Source: Spirometra erinaceieuropaei (lineage: Eukaryota; Platyhelminthes; Cestoda; Diphyllobothriidea; Diphyllobothriidae). From it: 64,000 bases of DNA. Shown here piece after piece: positions 48,460 through 59,480 of this stretch (position 1 is the stretch's first letter; each line of letters opens with the position of its first letter). Both the position numbers and the translations under genes were made by a program. The notes beneath the pieces were generated by a model. That model was not told where the DNA came from, made no database searches, and saw only the letters and a list, made by a program, of their open reading frames with translations. The stretch covers positions 382,824 to 446,823 of the forward strand of contig CACRXP010000051.1 in the NCBI GenBank assembly GCA_902702965.1, read 5' to 3'.

Positions 48460-50000
48460 CACGACAGCTCGACCGTTGCAACTGACGACGTCCCACGTGT
48501 GCTCCGCAGGGTGGGTGCAGCACCGGCGACTTGTGTGTGTGAATTAATTTACAGTGACGGTAGACGTGCGCTTCACCTAACGCACTCTCCCCCCACACCC
48601 ATCTTGTTTCGGAGGCAAGTCCGTGTCAGGGCAACCTGTGGTAAACGCGGATGCAACGGTTGACGAAGCTGAACTGCCCGTCTACGCGTGCCACACACGA
48701 CTCGGTCCCCAATGGACGACAGTAAGTACAGTTGGGGTCTCACGGAGATGAAAATGCCATAAAGACCGCATGGAGAAGGAGACACTGGGGCCTGTCTGTC
48801 ACTTCCTCCGGTCAGTCCGCTGTACTCACCATGATGACCGAGCTATCTTTTCAGTCGGCAGAATTCCAAACCATGACTGATAGCGGATCGTAAAGTATTC
48901 ATGTTTGTAAGCTTCATTATAGTGAGGAAAGCGCTGACTTGCCATGAGGATGGATTCCCCACTGTCGGTCCCACTCTCTCTCTTCCCTCTGTCGTGCATC
49001 AGTTGACTGTACGGGCCTATCAGTTAGCTAGTAGTATTAATGGGCTCGTGCGGACTCAACGCAGATAGATAAACGCGTGCTATGCGCCGCTCTGACCCCC
49101 ATTTTGGCCTAACACATCTGCAGCGCAGCCTCTGGTGGGGGTCTGACTGCAACACACCAGTGTAAACAAGCAGTCTAGACGTAGCTCCGATGCACATATA
49201 AAAGCAGCTGGCACCACAGTCCTACCCTTTATTTCTACCTGGAACGACTTCACGACAGTTCGACCGTCACGAACCACGATGTCCGCCATGTGCCCCAAAG
49301 CAAGGTAAGCGCAGGGACGTTGACTTCCGCGTGAGTCAGTTTACAATGATAATAGACAATGCGCTGAATCTAACGCACTTTCTCCACCCTCGCCCTCCTG
49401 GCTCAGTGTCAAGACGATCGGAGTCGGGGTCGGTCGACAAGACCGAACAACCCGTCTACATGTATCACACAGTCCTGGTCTGCGCACAAAGGACCAAGGC
49501 TTAAGAGACACAAGGGGGCGCCGATCCAAAGTAAGTGGCAGTGCCACAGAGGTTACATTAAGAAGGGGTCATTGCAGCCGTCCTGAAGGAAGGACCCAGT
49601 TACCCCGTCAGTCGGCGGCCTTTCAAGTCACGGCTTTTAGCGCAGCGTGATGGTTTAAAAACTAGTCAGACTGTTTATTGTGAGAAATATGCGCTGAGGG
49701 CCGTGGAGACGCAGTTCTTAGAACCCACCTCACTCTCCTCTCTCCCACTCACCGGTCCACTGTCCTAGCCGGTCAGCCATCTGATGCGGGGACTGGGTGC
49801 TAGTTCCCGGCGCGCTCTAGGCCTCCGTTACGCGTGTCACCACACCCCCGCCCCCTCCCCCCCCCCACATATGTTATGGATGCGCATCCCAATAACGCTT
49901 TCCATGCCGTCAGCTAACCTCGTGTTGGTCCCGCGCATTTCCCACAAAGCCCGTTGTAGGGGACACGGCACACCTTGGCCTCACTAGGGGCCGGAGATAA
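48460..50000 (-). repeat. LINE-A 3'-tail repeats, two units in tandem
   Basis: Unit 1 (48460-49030) and unit 2 (49250-50000) each carry, in order on the plus strand, the cgaccgt...gtccaccgtgtgctcc-type block, the aacgcactctc / aacgcactttctcc block, a gccataaagaccgcat / ccacagaggttacatt block, and the attatagtgaggaaa / tttattgtgagaaat...gcgctga block. Unit 2 ends with gttatggatgcgcatcccaa as at 16830. LINE sense is minus. No RT or endonuclease is attached, so these are 5'-truncated or solo-tail copies. Confidence 0.65.
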
Positions 50001-50530
50001 CAGCACATAAACCTCCCACTTCGGCGCCTTCTGTCCTGCCCCGCTAATCGAAGGTTGGCCCGATGATTCATTACACCCACTGCCAAAGCTGCCACAAAGT
50101 CACCTTCGGAATATCTGACAGTCTCCTTATGCTGGACGTCTTTAGAAGTAAAGAAGTACTACTGTTCCGAATGGGAAAATGGGTGGAGGCTAGACACAGA
50201 CGAATATGATCTTAATATATGCGAGAATCAGCACTACCACTGAAACCTCATCCACCAAGAAAGACAGCAATCCAAAAATTCATCATTTCAGTAGAATGCA
50301 AAAAGTCACCTTAACAACCCTATTGTTTACAGGTGTAACGCTGTCTCGCTAGCCAACACAATTTATCGGTGGTCGTCAGTTATGCCCTATAAAGCTGTAT
50401 TGGTGTTCTGCACAGAAGAATACGAAGGAACGACAACACTCATGATGTAGGTGCTAACGAGTCAGACTAGCTCTGTAGAAAATTTTGGGGTAAGGCCTAT
50501 CAACTAAGCTTCAGCACAGGCTGTCCGTGA
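50001..50530. other. Unassigned
   Basis: Nothing recognised. Confidence 0.35.
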
Positions 50531-50985
50531 CACTGCCGGAGACAAGTAACTACCGGCGACGACAGGCCACAGTCCACGATATGGAATTTATTGCCTTTCA
50601 TTTACGGTGACTCCGAGGCCATGAATAGCACTATACGCCGATCAGTCACCACAACTGCAACCAGTCCGTGAGTGTCAGGGTCCAAATAAACCCAGGTGAT
50701 CATTTTAACGTTATCGATTGCGTTCCACACGCTGACTGCTCCAACAAATATGGAGATCAGACAGAGAAAACTGAAGATTAAGGCGCGTGAACGTGCAATG
50801 ATCATTTGGAAGGGAGACACATTATGTGGCGTTGTTGTGCACAGTCCGGAAATAATCACACCTCCACTTCTGCTGCTGCAATAATAACTGGCCGACCAGG
50901 AGAAAGTCGTCACCAGATGCGTCGGGTTCTCTTGCTTTCTGTTGCAGCAGATAATTCGACTACCTCGAAAGTTGGACGTAGTCAT
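50531..50985 (-). repeat. Dispersed repeat R4, copy 2 (uninterrupted)
   Basis: Partner of 36071-36900. The minus strand has a 127-codon frame (50985-50602) with one hydrophobic segment, LIFSFLCLISIFVGAVSVW, then NAIDNVKMITWVYLDPDTHG. The frame survives in both copies only in its last 72 codons, and the differences are not biased to silent positions. Confidence 0.7.
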
Positions 50986-51228
50986 ATATTTTGACGAATT
51001 TGTTTGTAATGAGACCGATATTCGTCGATTATCCCGTACTCACTTCTGCTACACACGCACGTCGGTGACCGCTGAGGATGGACGTGGAAGTTGTGACTGA
51101 CACTGGATCGAATCTCGCAAAAGTGAGACTGCAACAAAGACATAACAGTCGTAGCGGTCTGACCATCGTCCGAAAGATGGACCGAATTCTCCCGATAGGT
51201 CTGCTAGGAAAGAATGTACCGATTGGTC

Positions 51229-51522
51229 AGATGTGGTTATGTAGCCCCACCTGAAGTAAACAAACCCAACCACCTCTAATACGGGACCGATGGTGATAGG
51301 GGTTTTTATAGGTGGGGCTGGGGAACGCACAGGCGATGAGGTCAAGTAATTGTATGCAAAAGAAAAGCTATTGAGAATGCACGGTTGTACTTTGAGTGGC
51401 TGAGAAATAGCTGTCCTAACCCCTAACCCTAACACTAACCTCCAACTCTAGCGCCTGACCCTAACCCTAACTCCAACCCCAGCAGTATTGTGTCCACCAG
51501 GTGGGGCTACATAACCATATCT
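51229..51522. mobile_element. Small TIR DNA element, family T2, best copy
   Basis: 294 bp bounded by a 25-bp TIR with one mismatch (51229-51253 and 51498-51522), including a perfect 19-bp core GGTTATGTAGCCCCACCTG and its complement. The interior 51415-51482 is a telomere-like tract (cctaacccctaaccctaaca, tgaccctaaccctaactcc). No coding capacity. A second copy, inverted and more decayed, is at 14757-15009. Confidence 0.85.
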
Positions 51523-51568
51523 TACCCTGGAAATTCGCAGTCTCAATGCGGAAAAGTCATCACTTCGT

Positions 51569-51865
51569 CTACATGACTGGCGACGGTTGTCTTTTGCTTC
51601 CTGGCTGCGTTCTTGCTGTGCTGGACACGAATGCGTTTAACAGGAGCAAACGGGAACCAAAACATTTATTACAGTAGGGACAGGTAGGAAAAGTAACCCT
51701 AACGATGATCCAGGTGGGTGTGGTGGTGGCAGTGGTGACGATGTGTAGCTTGGAGCAGGGGTTGGTCGTGTTAACATTGCGGTGAATCGGAAGGTGTTCG
51801 ACGATATCAATCCGTCCCCTGAATGTCAGTCGACAACGTGAACAAGTTGGCATTGTTTGGGTTTT
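51569..51865 (-). pseudogene. LINE-A C2H2 zinc-finger segment
   Basis: 94-codon frame with two fingers: CSRCRLTFRGRIDIVEHLPI ending in H, and CPYCNKCFGSRLLLLNAF, the second lacking its His pair. Same type as the fingers at 20.5 and 57.6-58.5 kb. Immediately upstream in element sense (52060-51880) is an RT-like stretch, IAGKISVRVLFSRL, so most of the RT is deleted between them. Confidence 0.65.
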
Positions 51866-51879
51866 TGAGTCCTTGGTAT

Positions 51880-52060
51880 AGGTGCGTCTATCTAGGCGAC
51901 TGAATAGTACGCGAACGGATATCTTGCCTGCAATGGAATGAAGGGAGATTCAGCGATACTTGTCACATGTCCACCGGTCTCCTTGTCGTTTGTGGTGACG
52001 TCCCTGGCATCTGCCCACATATCATCATGTTCTGCACACTACTCAGAAAGTCAAGGTCAG
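51880..52060 (-). pseudogene. LINE-A RT fragment (block 1)
   Basis: Minus-strand reading contains SPFIAGKISVRVLFSRL, matching the RT signature ISLLNIAGKIFARVL of this family. The same segment occurs at 54480-54560. Confidence 0.55.
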
Positions 52061-52699
52061 GGCGCCCATCTCAATTTCAAAGATAAGTGAAGCTTTGCTT
52101 CTACTTCGATATTCCTGGGAAATCAACGTGCATTTTCGTTAGGACTCTTCTTAAAAATTACTTTTTATACCGCGTATAATTTCTGTCTGCCTCTACATTT
52201 TACGCAGTAGTTGCTCACTGAACCCGTGCCAGACCGTCACTTTCTATTTAATGTGGTAAATTAACTTTAGTATTCGCTGTTCTGAGCATAGTTCCGTAAA
52301 TTAACAACATTTTGACCTCTGCAAAGTAATGAAATACTTTGTTTAGTATCTTGTAATGCCCGGCAAGAGACTTGGTAAAAGATGAAGGCTCACAACCCCC
52401 CCCCCCCATTTCTGAGTGTTGGGATCATGGTCGGAGACAGTGGACGCCAGCGTGCTCGTGCAGCCATCTCGAGATACGGTTAACTCAAAAATTTCACTTG
52501 TCCATGCTGAATCCCCTGACCCTCTGGTTGTTCAAAAATACACCTCTGGTAATTGTAACAGAACATCATCTGACGGGAAGTAATTTAGAGATGATCTCCT
52601 ACATTCCCGATGACCCTTTCTCGATGTCATAGGCAAGGTCGCTCGGGAAGAAGGGGAAGCATAAAAAGTTAATGGAACCAATGTGAAAATGAAGGCGGG
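52061..52699. other. Unassigned
   Basis: Includes a C run at 52398-52408. Nothing recognised. Confidence 0.35.
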
Positions 52700-52990
52700 G
52701 TGCAGGGAGTATCCTGTTAGGGTGACTGTCGTCTTTTGTTTCCTGGCTGCTATGCTGGACACGAATGCGTTTAATTAGAACAAACTGGGACCAAAACATA
52801 GTACAGGTAGGAAGAGTAACCCCAGCGCTGACCCAAGTGGGTGTGATGGCGGCAGTAGCTACGATGTGTGGCGTGGGGCGGGAGTTAGACTTGTTTAAAT
52901 TGTGGTGAATCGGGAGGTGTCCAACACGACTTATTCCTGCCCTGAGTGTCAGTCAACAATGCTATCAAGCTGACAAAGCTTGGGTTTTGG
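52700..52990 (-). repeat. LINE-A zinc-finger segment, decayed second copy
   Basis: Aligns with 51583-51870: gtcttttgtttcctggctgc, ctggacacgaatgcgtttaa, caggtaggaagagtaacc, gggtgtgatggcggcagt and gaatcgggaggtgt. The finger frame is destroyed. Confidence 0.65.
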
Positions 52991-53319
52991 CAATGTTCAT
53001 CGGCGCCATTCGAGCTCTTCACCTTTGCTCCCTTCACTCTACAGTGCGGCATCCCTGACGGTGGTTAGAAAAGCCTTCCCTGATCCCTTGGTGGATTTGC
53101 GGGTGATTAAGAAAGGCCTTAAATGTGTCTTTTTATGGCCGCTTCTGTCCACCTCGTCCTCAAATGTCCGTAGCGATTTGAACGTGTAATAGTTGCAGGG
53201 CAGCGCTCAGCAGCTATTCGCCCTACCTGGGTGTTCCATCGTAGTTACTCAGATGTTCACTATGTAAGTCGAATTCAGTCAAATGAATTATCCAAATCTG
53301 CCGAAAACACTAATTAGTT

Positions 53320-53580
53320 AAGTGGGCCTGATGGTCATCTGGTGGATTATAGATTGACTGCTTAGAAAATCCTGCTTGGACAGTCAGCTTATTGTATTAC
53401 AACCGGTGGATTCCATACATTGCAGTAGGCTGGGCGGATGACTTGACCCAAATGTGACTAAAATCACTGCTGCCAGTGGGGCCTCGTAATTCACGTGGTT
53501 AGAGCGTTGTCTGTACTCGAGCCTTGTCCTTGCTGTCATGGGTTCAAATCCCACCGCGACCGCAACGTTTGTCCCAACTT
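53320..53580 (+). repeat. tRNA-derived SINE (family S2)
   Basis: 53322-53460 matches 13511-13640. It is followed at 53488-53575 by a tRNA-like region with box A-type GTGGTTAGAGCG and box B GGGTTCAAATCC, ending ccaccgcgaccgcaac. The middle is longer than a tRNA anticodon arm, so it is not a working tRNA. Confidence 0.65.
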
Positions 53581-53919
53581 TGTCAAATGAATGAATGTGG
53601 AGTCTGTCACCCTACATTTATTATCTTTTGAAGTCATCCAAGGTGAAAGTGGTTTTGTTTTCCTGCCTGGCTTTCGTATACTGTTCACGTCAGCGCCCTG
53701 TAGGGGAGCATAGTGGGAATAACAGCCTTCTCATGCAGAGGAATATGCGGCGGAAATTCCAAACAGCGTTTCGCAGTCTTTCAAAGGCCTGACAAACAAA
53801 AGAGATCCAGTAGATAATTTCAGCATCGACCTTGATGTTTTCAGTGTGGTATCCCATAGTTATTCGAAATTGTCCACAAATGCGGAATTAGTTCAACTAA
53901 CACGTAAGATATGTTTGTT

Positions 53920-54790
53920 GGAAATCTCACTTGGCTCCGATTGACGAATGGCCACTTTATCCTCCGTGCTAACTGTCAGTCCGAAGTTTGCGCAACCAGA
54001 GGCAAAGTCCAGGGCTCACTGTATGACTTCTCCGGATGTGGTATTCAGAGGGCAGCGATCTACGAGAAAGAGGTCATGGAACTTGGCCCCTAATGCTTTC
54101 AGAGATGCCATTATACATCTGATGTTGGATAATTTTCCGCTGATTCGGCAGTTGATGTTGATTACAGGCCGCTCTTCTCACCGGGCGTCAAATCAGCATG
54201 TCAGAGAACATGAGGCCGAATATGTTTGGAACGAGTCCAAAATGTTGTTTCATCTCATTTTTCATCGTGAATGCATGTAATTCACTCCGGGCATCCAACT
54301 TTCATCATAGTTCACGGTGCGGAGGGCCTTTATTAAGTCAAAAAGGTCGTATGGGGACAGGTTTTCGTTTCTCACAGTTGGTGGGTCGTGAAGACCCCTT
54401 ATTTTTCTCTGATGGTTGCGTAATCCACTCTGAGTTTCTGCGAGGAGTCGTTGTCATATGTGTGCATGTCTTGCCCACCGAGCAGTACCCAAACGAATAT
54501 CTTATCTGCAATGGAATGAAGGGAGATCCAGCTATGATTGTCCGTTCCTGACGGTCCCCTTTTCGTTTGTGGTGGCGTCTTGTCATACATATCAAGCATA
54601 TTACACGAATCATAAAAAATCGATGTCAGTCTGCCGAGATGTTGACCACTCGGAGTGCGAACTTCTGTTGGAGTCGAGTCTGCACCTGGAGTCTTTTCTC
54701 AGGACCTTCTTATATCGTCTTTATCATCGGTCTAAGAGAGGACGGTCGATCTAAATCAGCATTCATCGTAATGTAGGACAGTCCGATAAT
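53920..54790 (-). pseudogene. LINE-A RT, decayed minus-strand copy
   Basis: Minus sense: LQVQTRLQQKFALRV near 54680, RRHHKRKGDRQE near 54555 (family LYKRKGNRQ), WISLHSIADKIFVWVLL near 54530 (family ISLLSIAGKIFARVLL), then HIFGLMFSDMLI near 54220 (family LFSLMFSAML). Frames change repeatedly and there are stops. Orientation and order agree with the finger segments at 52.9 and 51.8 kb lower down, so these may be parts of one or two nested minus-strand insertions. Confidence 0.65.
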
Positions 54791-55319
54791 GGCTGTCTCA
54801 TAGATAGCACATGAGTGGTATCCAACTCTCATATGTGGCTCCCTGAAGCTAAGCTCCGCCTAGCGACCACACTTCGATAACCGCCTCGGCCGGCGGGCTA
54901 GATCAAATGAGGGCATTCGATACTGTGTTTCGTCCGCAACCGATAATTCTGCTCTTACCTCATCATCCCCCTTCCCCCCATTCCTCTCATCCTCCTCCTC
55001 CTTTCACTTCATAAAATCCGACGGAGAGGGCGATAGGCAATTCCGTAGGCGGCACAGACTAACTCAGGTCGCTCCTCACTAAACAAAGCCGTGACTCATA
55101 GTAGAGTTTGGCAGCCGTCCGGGATGTATAAACAGCCCTATTTAGGGCAGCACTGCCTACATCCTTACGGGGGAAGAGGATAGGAAAGTTGTCTCAAACG
55201 AATGTTCGGAAATCATGCTATCTGCCACTATACCGTGATTTGTAGATGTAAAAATCACGGTCGAAAAATTGCAACGAGCAACAACCGCCCTCGCCCCCCT
55301 TCCCCTCCGCCCCACCTCA

Positions 55320-55850
55320 AAAGCCAACTGGATGAGGTGGCTGCCTGTTACAACTTCTTTTGGAGCCATCGTCCAAAGGCAGAGTGACGCGACATTGGCG
55401 TCGCCTTTGCCATGCGAAACAACATCGTTGGACGACTGCCTTGTCTGCTGCAGGGCATCAACGATCGCCTCATGAACCCGCGCCTGCCACTTCAGGAAGC
55501 CAAACTTGCCACCACAGTCAGAGTCTACGCCCCTCCCCCCTCCCCCCCCCCTCCAAAATGCCACCTCCTACGAGGTTAAAACCAGGATAAATGAGGATTT
55601 GCAGGCCTTCTTGGTGACTGTGCCGAGAAGGACAAGCTATTTCTCCTCTGTGATTTCAATGCCAGAGTCGGGGCAGACCACGCTGCCTGGAGGATAGCGC
55701 TGGTCCCCATGGGATCGGCGACTGCGAAGTCAACGGCCCCCTCCTTCTGCGAGTCTGCGCAGAACACAGCCTCCCCCTAACCAAGACCTTCTTCCCCCTT
55801 CCGATGTGGGAGAAGGCAACCTGGACATACTCCCGATCGCGGCGCTAGCA
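55320..55850 (+). pseudogene. LINE-A endonuclease, frameshifted
   Basis: Readable pieces across frames: [72 protein letters not shown] and [13 protein letters not shown]. They align in order with the better copy at 20.6-21.3 kb. The middle is damaged by a C-rich tract (55530-55553). Confidence 0.75.
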
Positions 55851-56353
55851 GATGCTGCACTACGTTCTCGCCCAGAGGCGAGATCGACAGGGCGTGCTCG
55901 TAATAAAGGCCATCTGCGACTCCGACGGCTAGACTAACCACCGCCTTGTCATCCCCAAGATGAGGCCCCGACTGCAAGCTCGCAGGAGACCACGAGGTAA
56001 GCGATTATCAAGTAAGTCAAATACTGTTCTGCTGAATTTGCCTGCTGGCCGCATACATTTCAGCAGTCAGCTGCCACAGTTAGTGGAAGAACTGCAAGTC
56101 CCTGACGAAAACACCACCGCGAAGACTCGGTGGTGTCATCTGCGGAATGCTGTCCAATCCACTGTCTTGCACGTCCTCGAACGCGCACGTCCTCAATACC
56201 AGGACTAGTTTGACGACAACGACACAGATATCAGCAACATATTCACCGAAAAGAACAGCTTACACAAGGTCCACATTGAAATCTGGACTGAGGCAACCAA
56301 AGTGACCTTCCCACGATACCGCCATCTTATGCAGCAACGGCTACGGTAGGATA

Positions 56354-57503
56354 GTGTGGCTTCTGACGAAGCAGCGAAACCACCGATATGAATCTTGCCG
56401 CTGGCCAGCTACAAGGAAGAAATATCAGGAAATGCGGACCAACCTCTACACTACCTTCGTAGATCCGGAAAAAGTCTTCGACACTCTGAATCGCGGTAGA
56501 CTGCGGAAAGTCATGCATAAATTCGGCTACCCTGAGCGATTCACACATGTGGTGCGTCAGCTTCATGACGGGATGATGGCGTGCGTCACGGACAAGTGGA
56601 CCGTCTCAGAAGCATTTACAGTGGTCAACAGAGCGAAGCAGGGCTGCGTACTATTCCCCACACTCTTCAGCCTCATATTTTCTGCCATGCTAATGGACGC
56701 CTACCGTGAGGAGCGACCCAGGATTCGCATCCCCTACAGGACCGACGACAGTCGGCGCATGCAGGTCTCAACACGTCTCTCCATGACTAATGTCCACGAC
56801 TTGCTCGGCGCAGATGACTAGGCACTCAAAACTGAGACAGAAGCCGACGGAATGGAACATGGACTCGGCCTCCGACTGCGCCAACATCGGGCTGACCATC
56901 AACACGGACAAAACGGGGATCATTCATCAGCCGCCGCCCAGCACTACATACAGTGTCCCTCGTATCCACGTCAACTGCACCCAAATGAAAGGCGTGGACA
57001 TCATCATCTATAAAGGTAGAATACTATCACGCAGCATTACCATTGACGACAAAGTGACCCATCGGATCTCCAAAACCAGCCAAGCCTTCGATCGTGTGTA
57101 GAACTCCGTATGGAATCGTCACGGTCTCCTCCTGAACACCAAACTGAAGATGTGCAAGGCTGTCATCTCGACGATGTTGCAGTATCGTGCGGAGAAGGGG
57201 ACAGTCTACAAGGAACGAGCGCCAAAACTCAACCACTTCCACTTTAGCTGTTTCCTGCGGATACTAAACCTGAAGTGGCAAGACAGGATCCCGCACACAG
57301 GAGTTTTGAAACTGACTAAAAATCTTAGCATCCTCGCTTTGCTGAGACAACTGCAACTACGATGGAGAGGCCACCTCGTGGGAGTTAACGATAAACGACT
57401 ACCAAAAGAACTCCTCTATGGTGATGTTGCCACGGGTGCTCGCCGACAAGGTCAGACCCATCGCTGCAAGGAAGCCTTGAATAATTCTTCGAAGCGATTG
57501 TAA
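56354..57503 (+). pseudogene. LINE-A reverse transcriptase (catalytic core and thumb)
   Basis: 56440-56820 reads YQEMRTNLYTTFVDPEKVFD (first catalytic Asp), GYPERFTHVVRQLHDGMMA, NRAKQGCVLFPTLFSLIF, MDAYREERPRIRIPYRTD and LLGADD (catalytic ADD present), then a TAG. A frame change is followed by IGLTINTDKTGIIHQPPP, SITIDDKVTHRISKTSQAFD, FSCFLRILNLKWQDRIP, LLRQLQLRWRGHLVGVND and ELLYGDVATGARRQG. The RT blocks before YQEMRT (fingers, about 200 residues in relatives) are missing: the linker around 56330 runs straight into it. It would have copied the element's RNA at a nicked site; this copy cannot. Confidence 0.85.
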
Positions 57504-57562
57504 ATCAACCCGAAAAAAACTGAGAAGATCTCACACAGCGCTGATCGGCCTGGAGACGAGCA

Positions 57563-58556
57563 GTGAGGGGTGGAGCATCAGTTTATGAAGTCAACCGGAT
57601 ATCAACTGCCCAAGGCAAAAAAGCGGCTCGCAAGTCTCGAGCGTCCCTGATCCATAACCCCAAAACCCAATCTTTTCATGCGCGAACTGGTTTCGTCGGA
57701 CATCTCATGACCCAGTGTAACAACAACCCAACAACTCCAAATACTGACTCCACAGCCGCCCCATCGTCACCCCTACACCCACTCCTACGCCGTCCGCGAT
57801 GACCAGTTCCCTCACCATCGACCATCACGCTCCCGATGCCCCACCGTCGTCGATAGTCGCTATATTCATCATCCCTGCCGCAACCTCCGCGACGCCTACC
57901 GGCTCTACCACGCCTGCCACCGGTGAGAACAATTCCGACGCTTTGTCAACCACTACCCTCACCACCACCGCTCCCAACACCAGTGACGTGGACTCGGTTC
58001 TAACCTGCCTCATTGCACTCGCACATTCACCTAATGCATTGGCCTTGTCAGTCACTTGTAAATCCTTCTCACTGCGACCGACGCACCGGTGTCGGGACCA
58101 CCACGCACACTCACCGTATTCGCTTTCACAGTCAACACTGTTCACGCATATTCATACACCTCATTGGCCTGTCCAGTCACAAGTATGTCCACGACAACCG
58201 GATTCCTCGCAGTATCGACATACCAAGCATACCTCGCACACCCCACAAGTCTCCCACCTCACTTCTACCAACCTCCCTCCCCTTCCCTCGACAGCGCGGC
58301 CATCACTAACAGCATGAGAACCCCGACAGACTCAGCATCTCCCAACCTATCCTGCCCACACTGCCAACTCACATTTATTTCACACATCGGCCTGGCGAGT
58401 CACTTGCGAATCCATGCCACAGGGACGGCGAACCAGTGCCTAGAACATCAACATACACCCGCCATCGCTTCAACGACCCACATTGTCCCTGCACACTCAG
58501 CCATCGCATGGGCCTACTTGATCGCATGCGTCCCCACGAAAAGTTCCCACAAATAG
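57563..58556 (+). pseudogene. LINE-A C-terminal C2H2 zinc-finger array
   Basis: After the RT come a basic stretch (EVNRISTAQGKKAARKSR) and several finger remnants: SFHARTGFVGHLMTQC (57675-57720), a decayed one at about 58000-58080, HSQHCSRIFIHLIGLSSHK (58120-58185, first Cys to Ser), a complete CPHCQLTFISHIGLASHLRI ending in H (58353-58415), and HCPCTLSHRMGLLDRMRPH (about 58480-58545). Ser/Thr/Pro-rich linkers separate them. Fingers after the RT are presumed to bind nucleic acid (template RNA or target DNA); that is inference. Confidence 0.75.
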
Positions 58557-58674
58557 CCGTATAATAGATCACATCATCATACGTTTACTCATCGGCACAT
58601 GCATCACACATGAACGCCTTCAACGCCACACACCACTCGCACCTTCTCCATGTGGCTCCTCTGCTACGTGTGGT

Positions 58675-59330
58675 GTAGGCGCAACCTACCCCTTCTGTGC
58701 GTAATCCTGTGTGTATAGGAAGCCAGGTCGTGTGTGTGGCACGCTCAGGCGGGCTATCCGCCCAATCGCAGTATCAGCTAGTTGGCCGGCTTGGGCAGTG
58801 GACTGCTGTACAGGAAAATGTAGAGGGGGTGATTTCGACTCACAGATCATAATTCCTCACTATAAACAATCTGACGCGCTTGAGACTATCACAGTGCGCC
58901 AAAAGCTGTGGCTTGGAAGGTTGCCAAATGACGGGATGGTTCTGACCTCACAGTCGTTCCAGTGTGTGTTTGTACGGGGTGGCCAAATTATGGACTGATA
59001 GTTAGGCTGTGATTGCTCCTTCCGAATGGCACGTTCGAGCATACGAGAGCCAAGGCGCCTACTCCTTGTGTGTAATCCTGACGCTTGTGTTTGTGGAACC
59101 AGCTCGTGCATGTGAAGTGCGCATACAGGGTCACCAGATGTGTAAGCCATCGCGCCCATTCCCCGCATCAGTCAACTGACCGGCTCGGACAGTGAACTGG
59201 TGCCTGGGATTGGGAAGGGAATAAGGTCGACGGTCTCAGCTCATATTCCTCACTATAAATAATTTGACGCGCTCGAAGCTCTCTCAGTGCGTTAAAAGCC
59301 GTGGCTTGGAAAGCTGCCATCCGATGGGAC
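58675..59330 (+). repeat. LINE-A 3' tail, two tandem units
   Basis: 58675-58960 and 59030-59330 share cgtaatcctg/gtaatcctgac, gccggcttgggcagtg/accggctcggacagtg, ctcactataaacaat/ctcactataaataat, gacgcgcttga/gacgcgctcga and aaaagctgtggcttggaa/aaaagccgtggcttggaa. The same unit is found inverted at 19735-19975 and 49605-49860. Confidence 0.7.
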
Positions 59331-59480
59331 AACTCGGACCTCACAGTCAACCCAATGTGTGTTAGTGTTGAGCGCCTGACTGGTGGAGTGAAAGTCAGGC
59401 TGCAATGGCTCCTTCGTAATGCGGCATATATGGCACTCCCACTCTATGGGATCCGAGAGGGCGCGCTGGCACGCGCCACA

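Larger units (their letters stand above)
55250..59480 (+). mobile_element. Non-LTR retrotransposon LINE-A, longest copy
   Basis: Plus-strand order: endonuclease remnants (55320-55850), linker (55900-56340), RT (56354-57503), C2H2 fingers (57563-58556), 3' tail with two tandem units (58675-58960 and 59030-59330) and a gcaatggctcc block (59405). This copy gives the layout used to interpret all others. The N-terminal RT blocks are deleted, and frames are broken throughout. Confidence 0.8.

Noticed and set aside
51415..51482. True chromosome end or telomere fusion
   Set aside because: The tract is short, degenerate and enclosed by terminal inverted repeats; it continues into ordinary sequence on both sides.
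53488..53575. Possible tRNA gene
   Set aside because: The stretch between box A and box B is too long and unpaired, and it adjoins a dispersed repeat; treated as a SINE.
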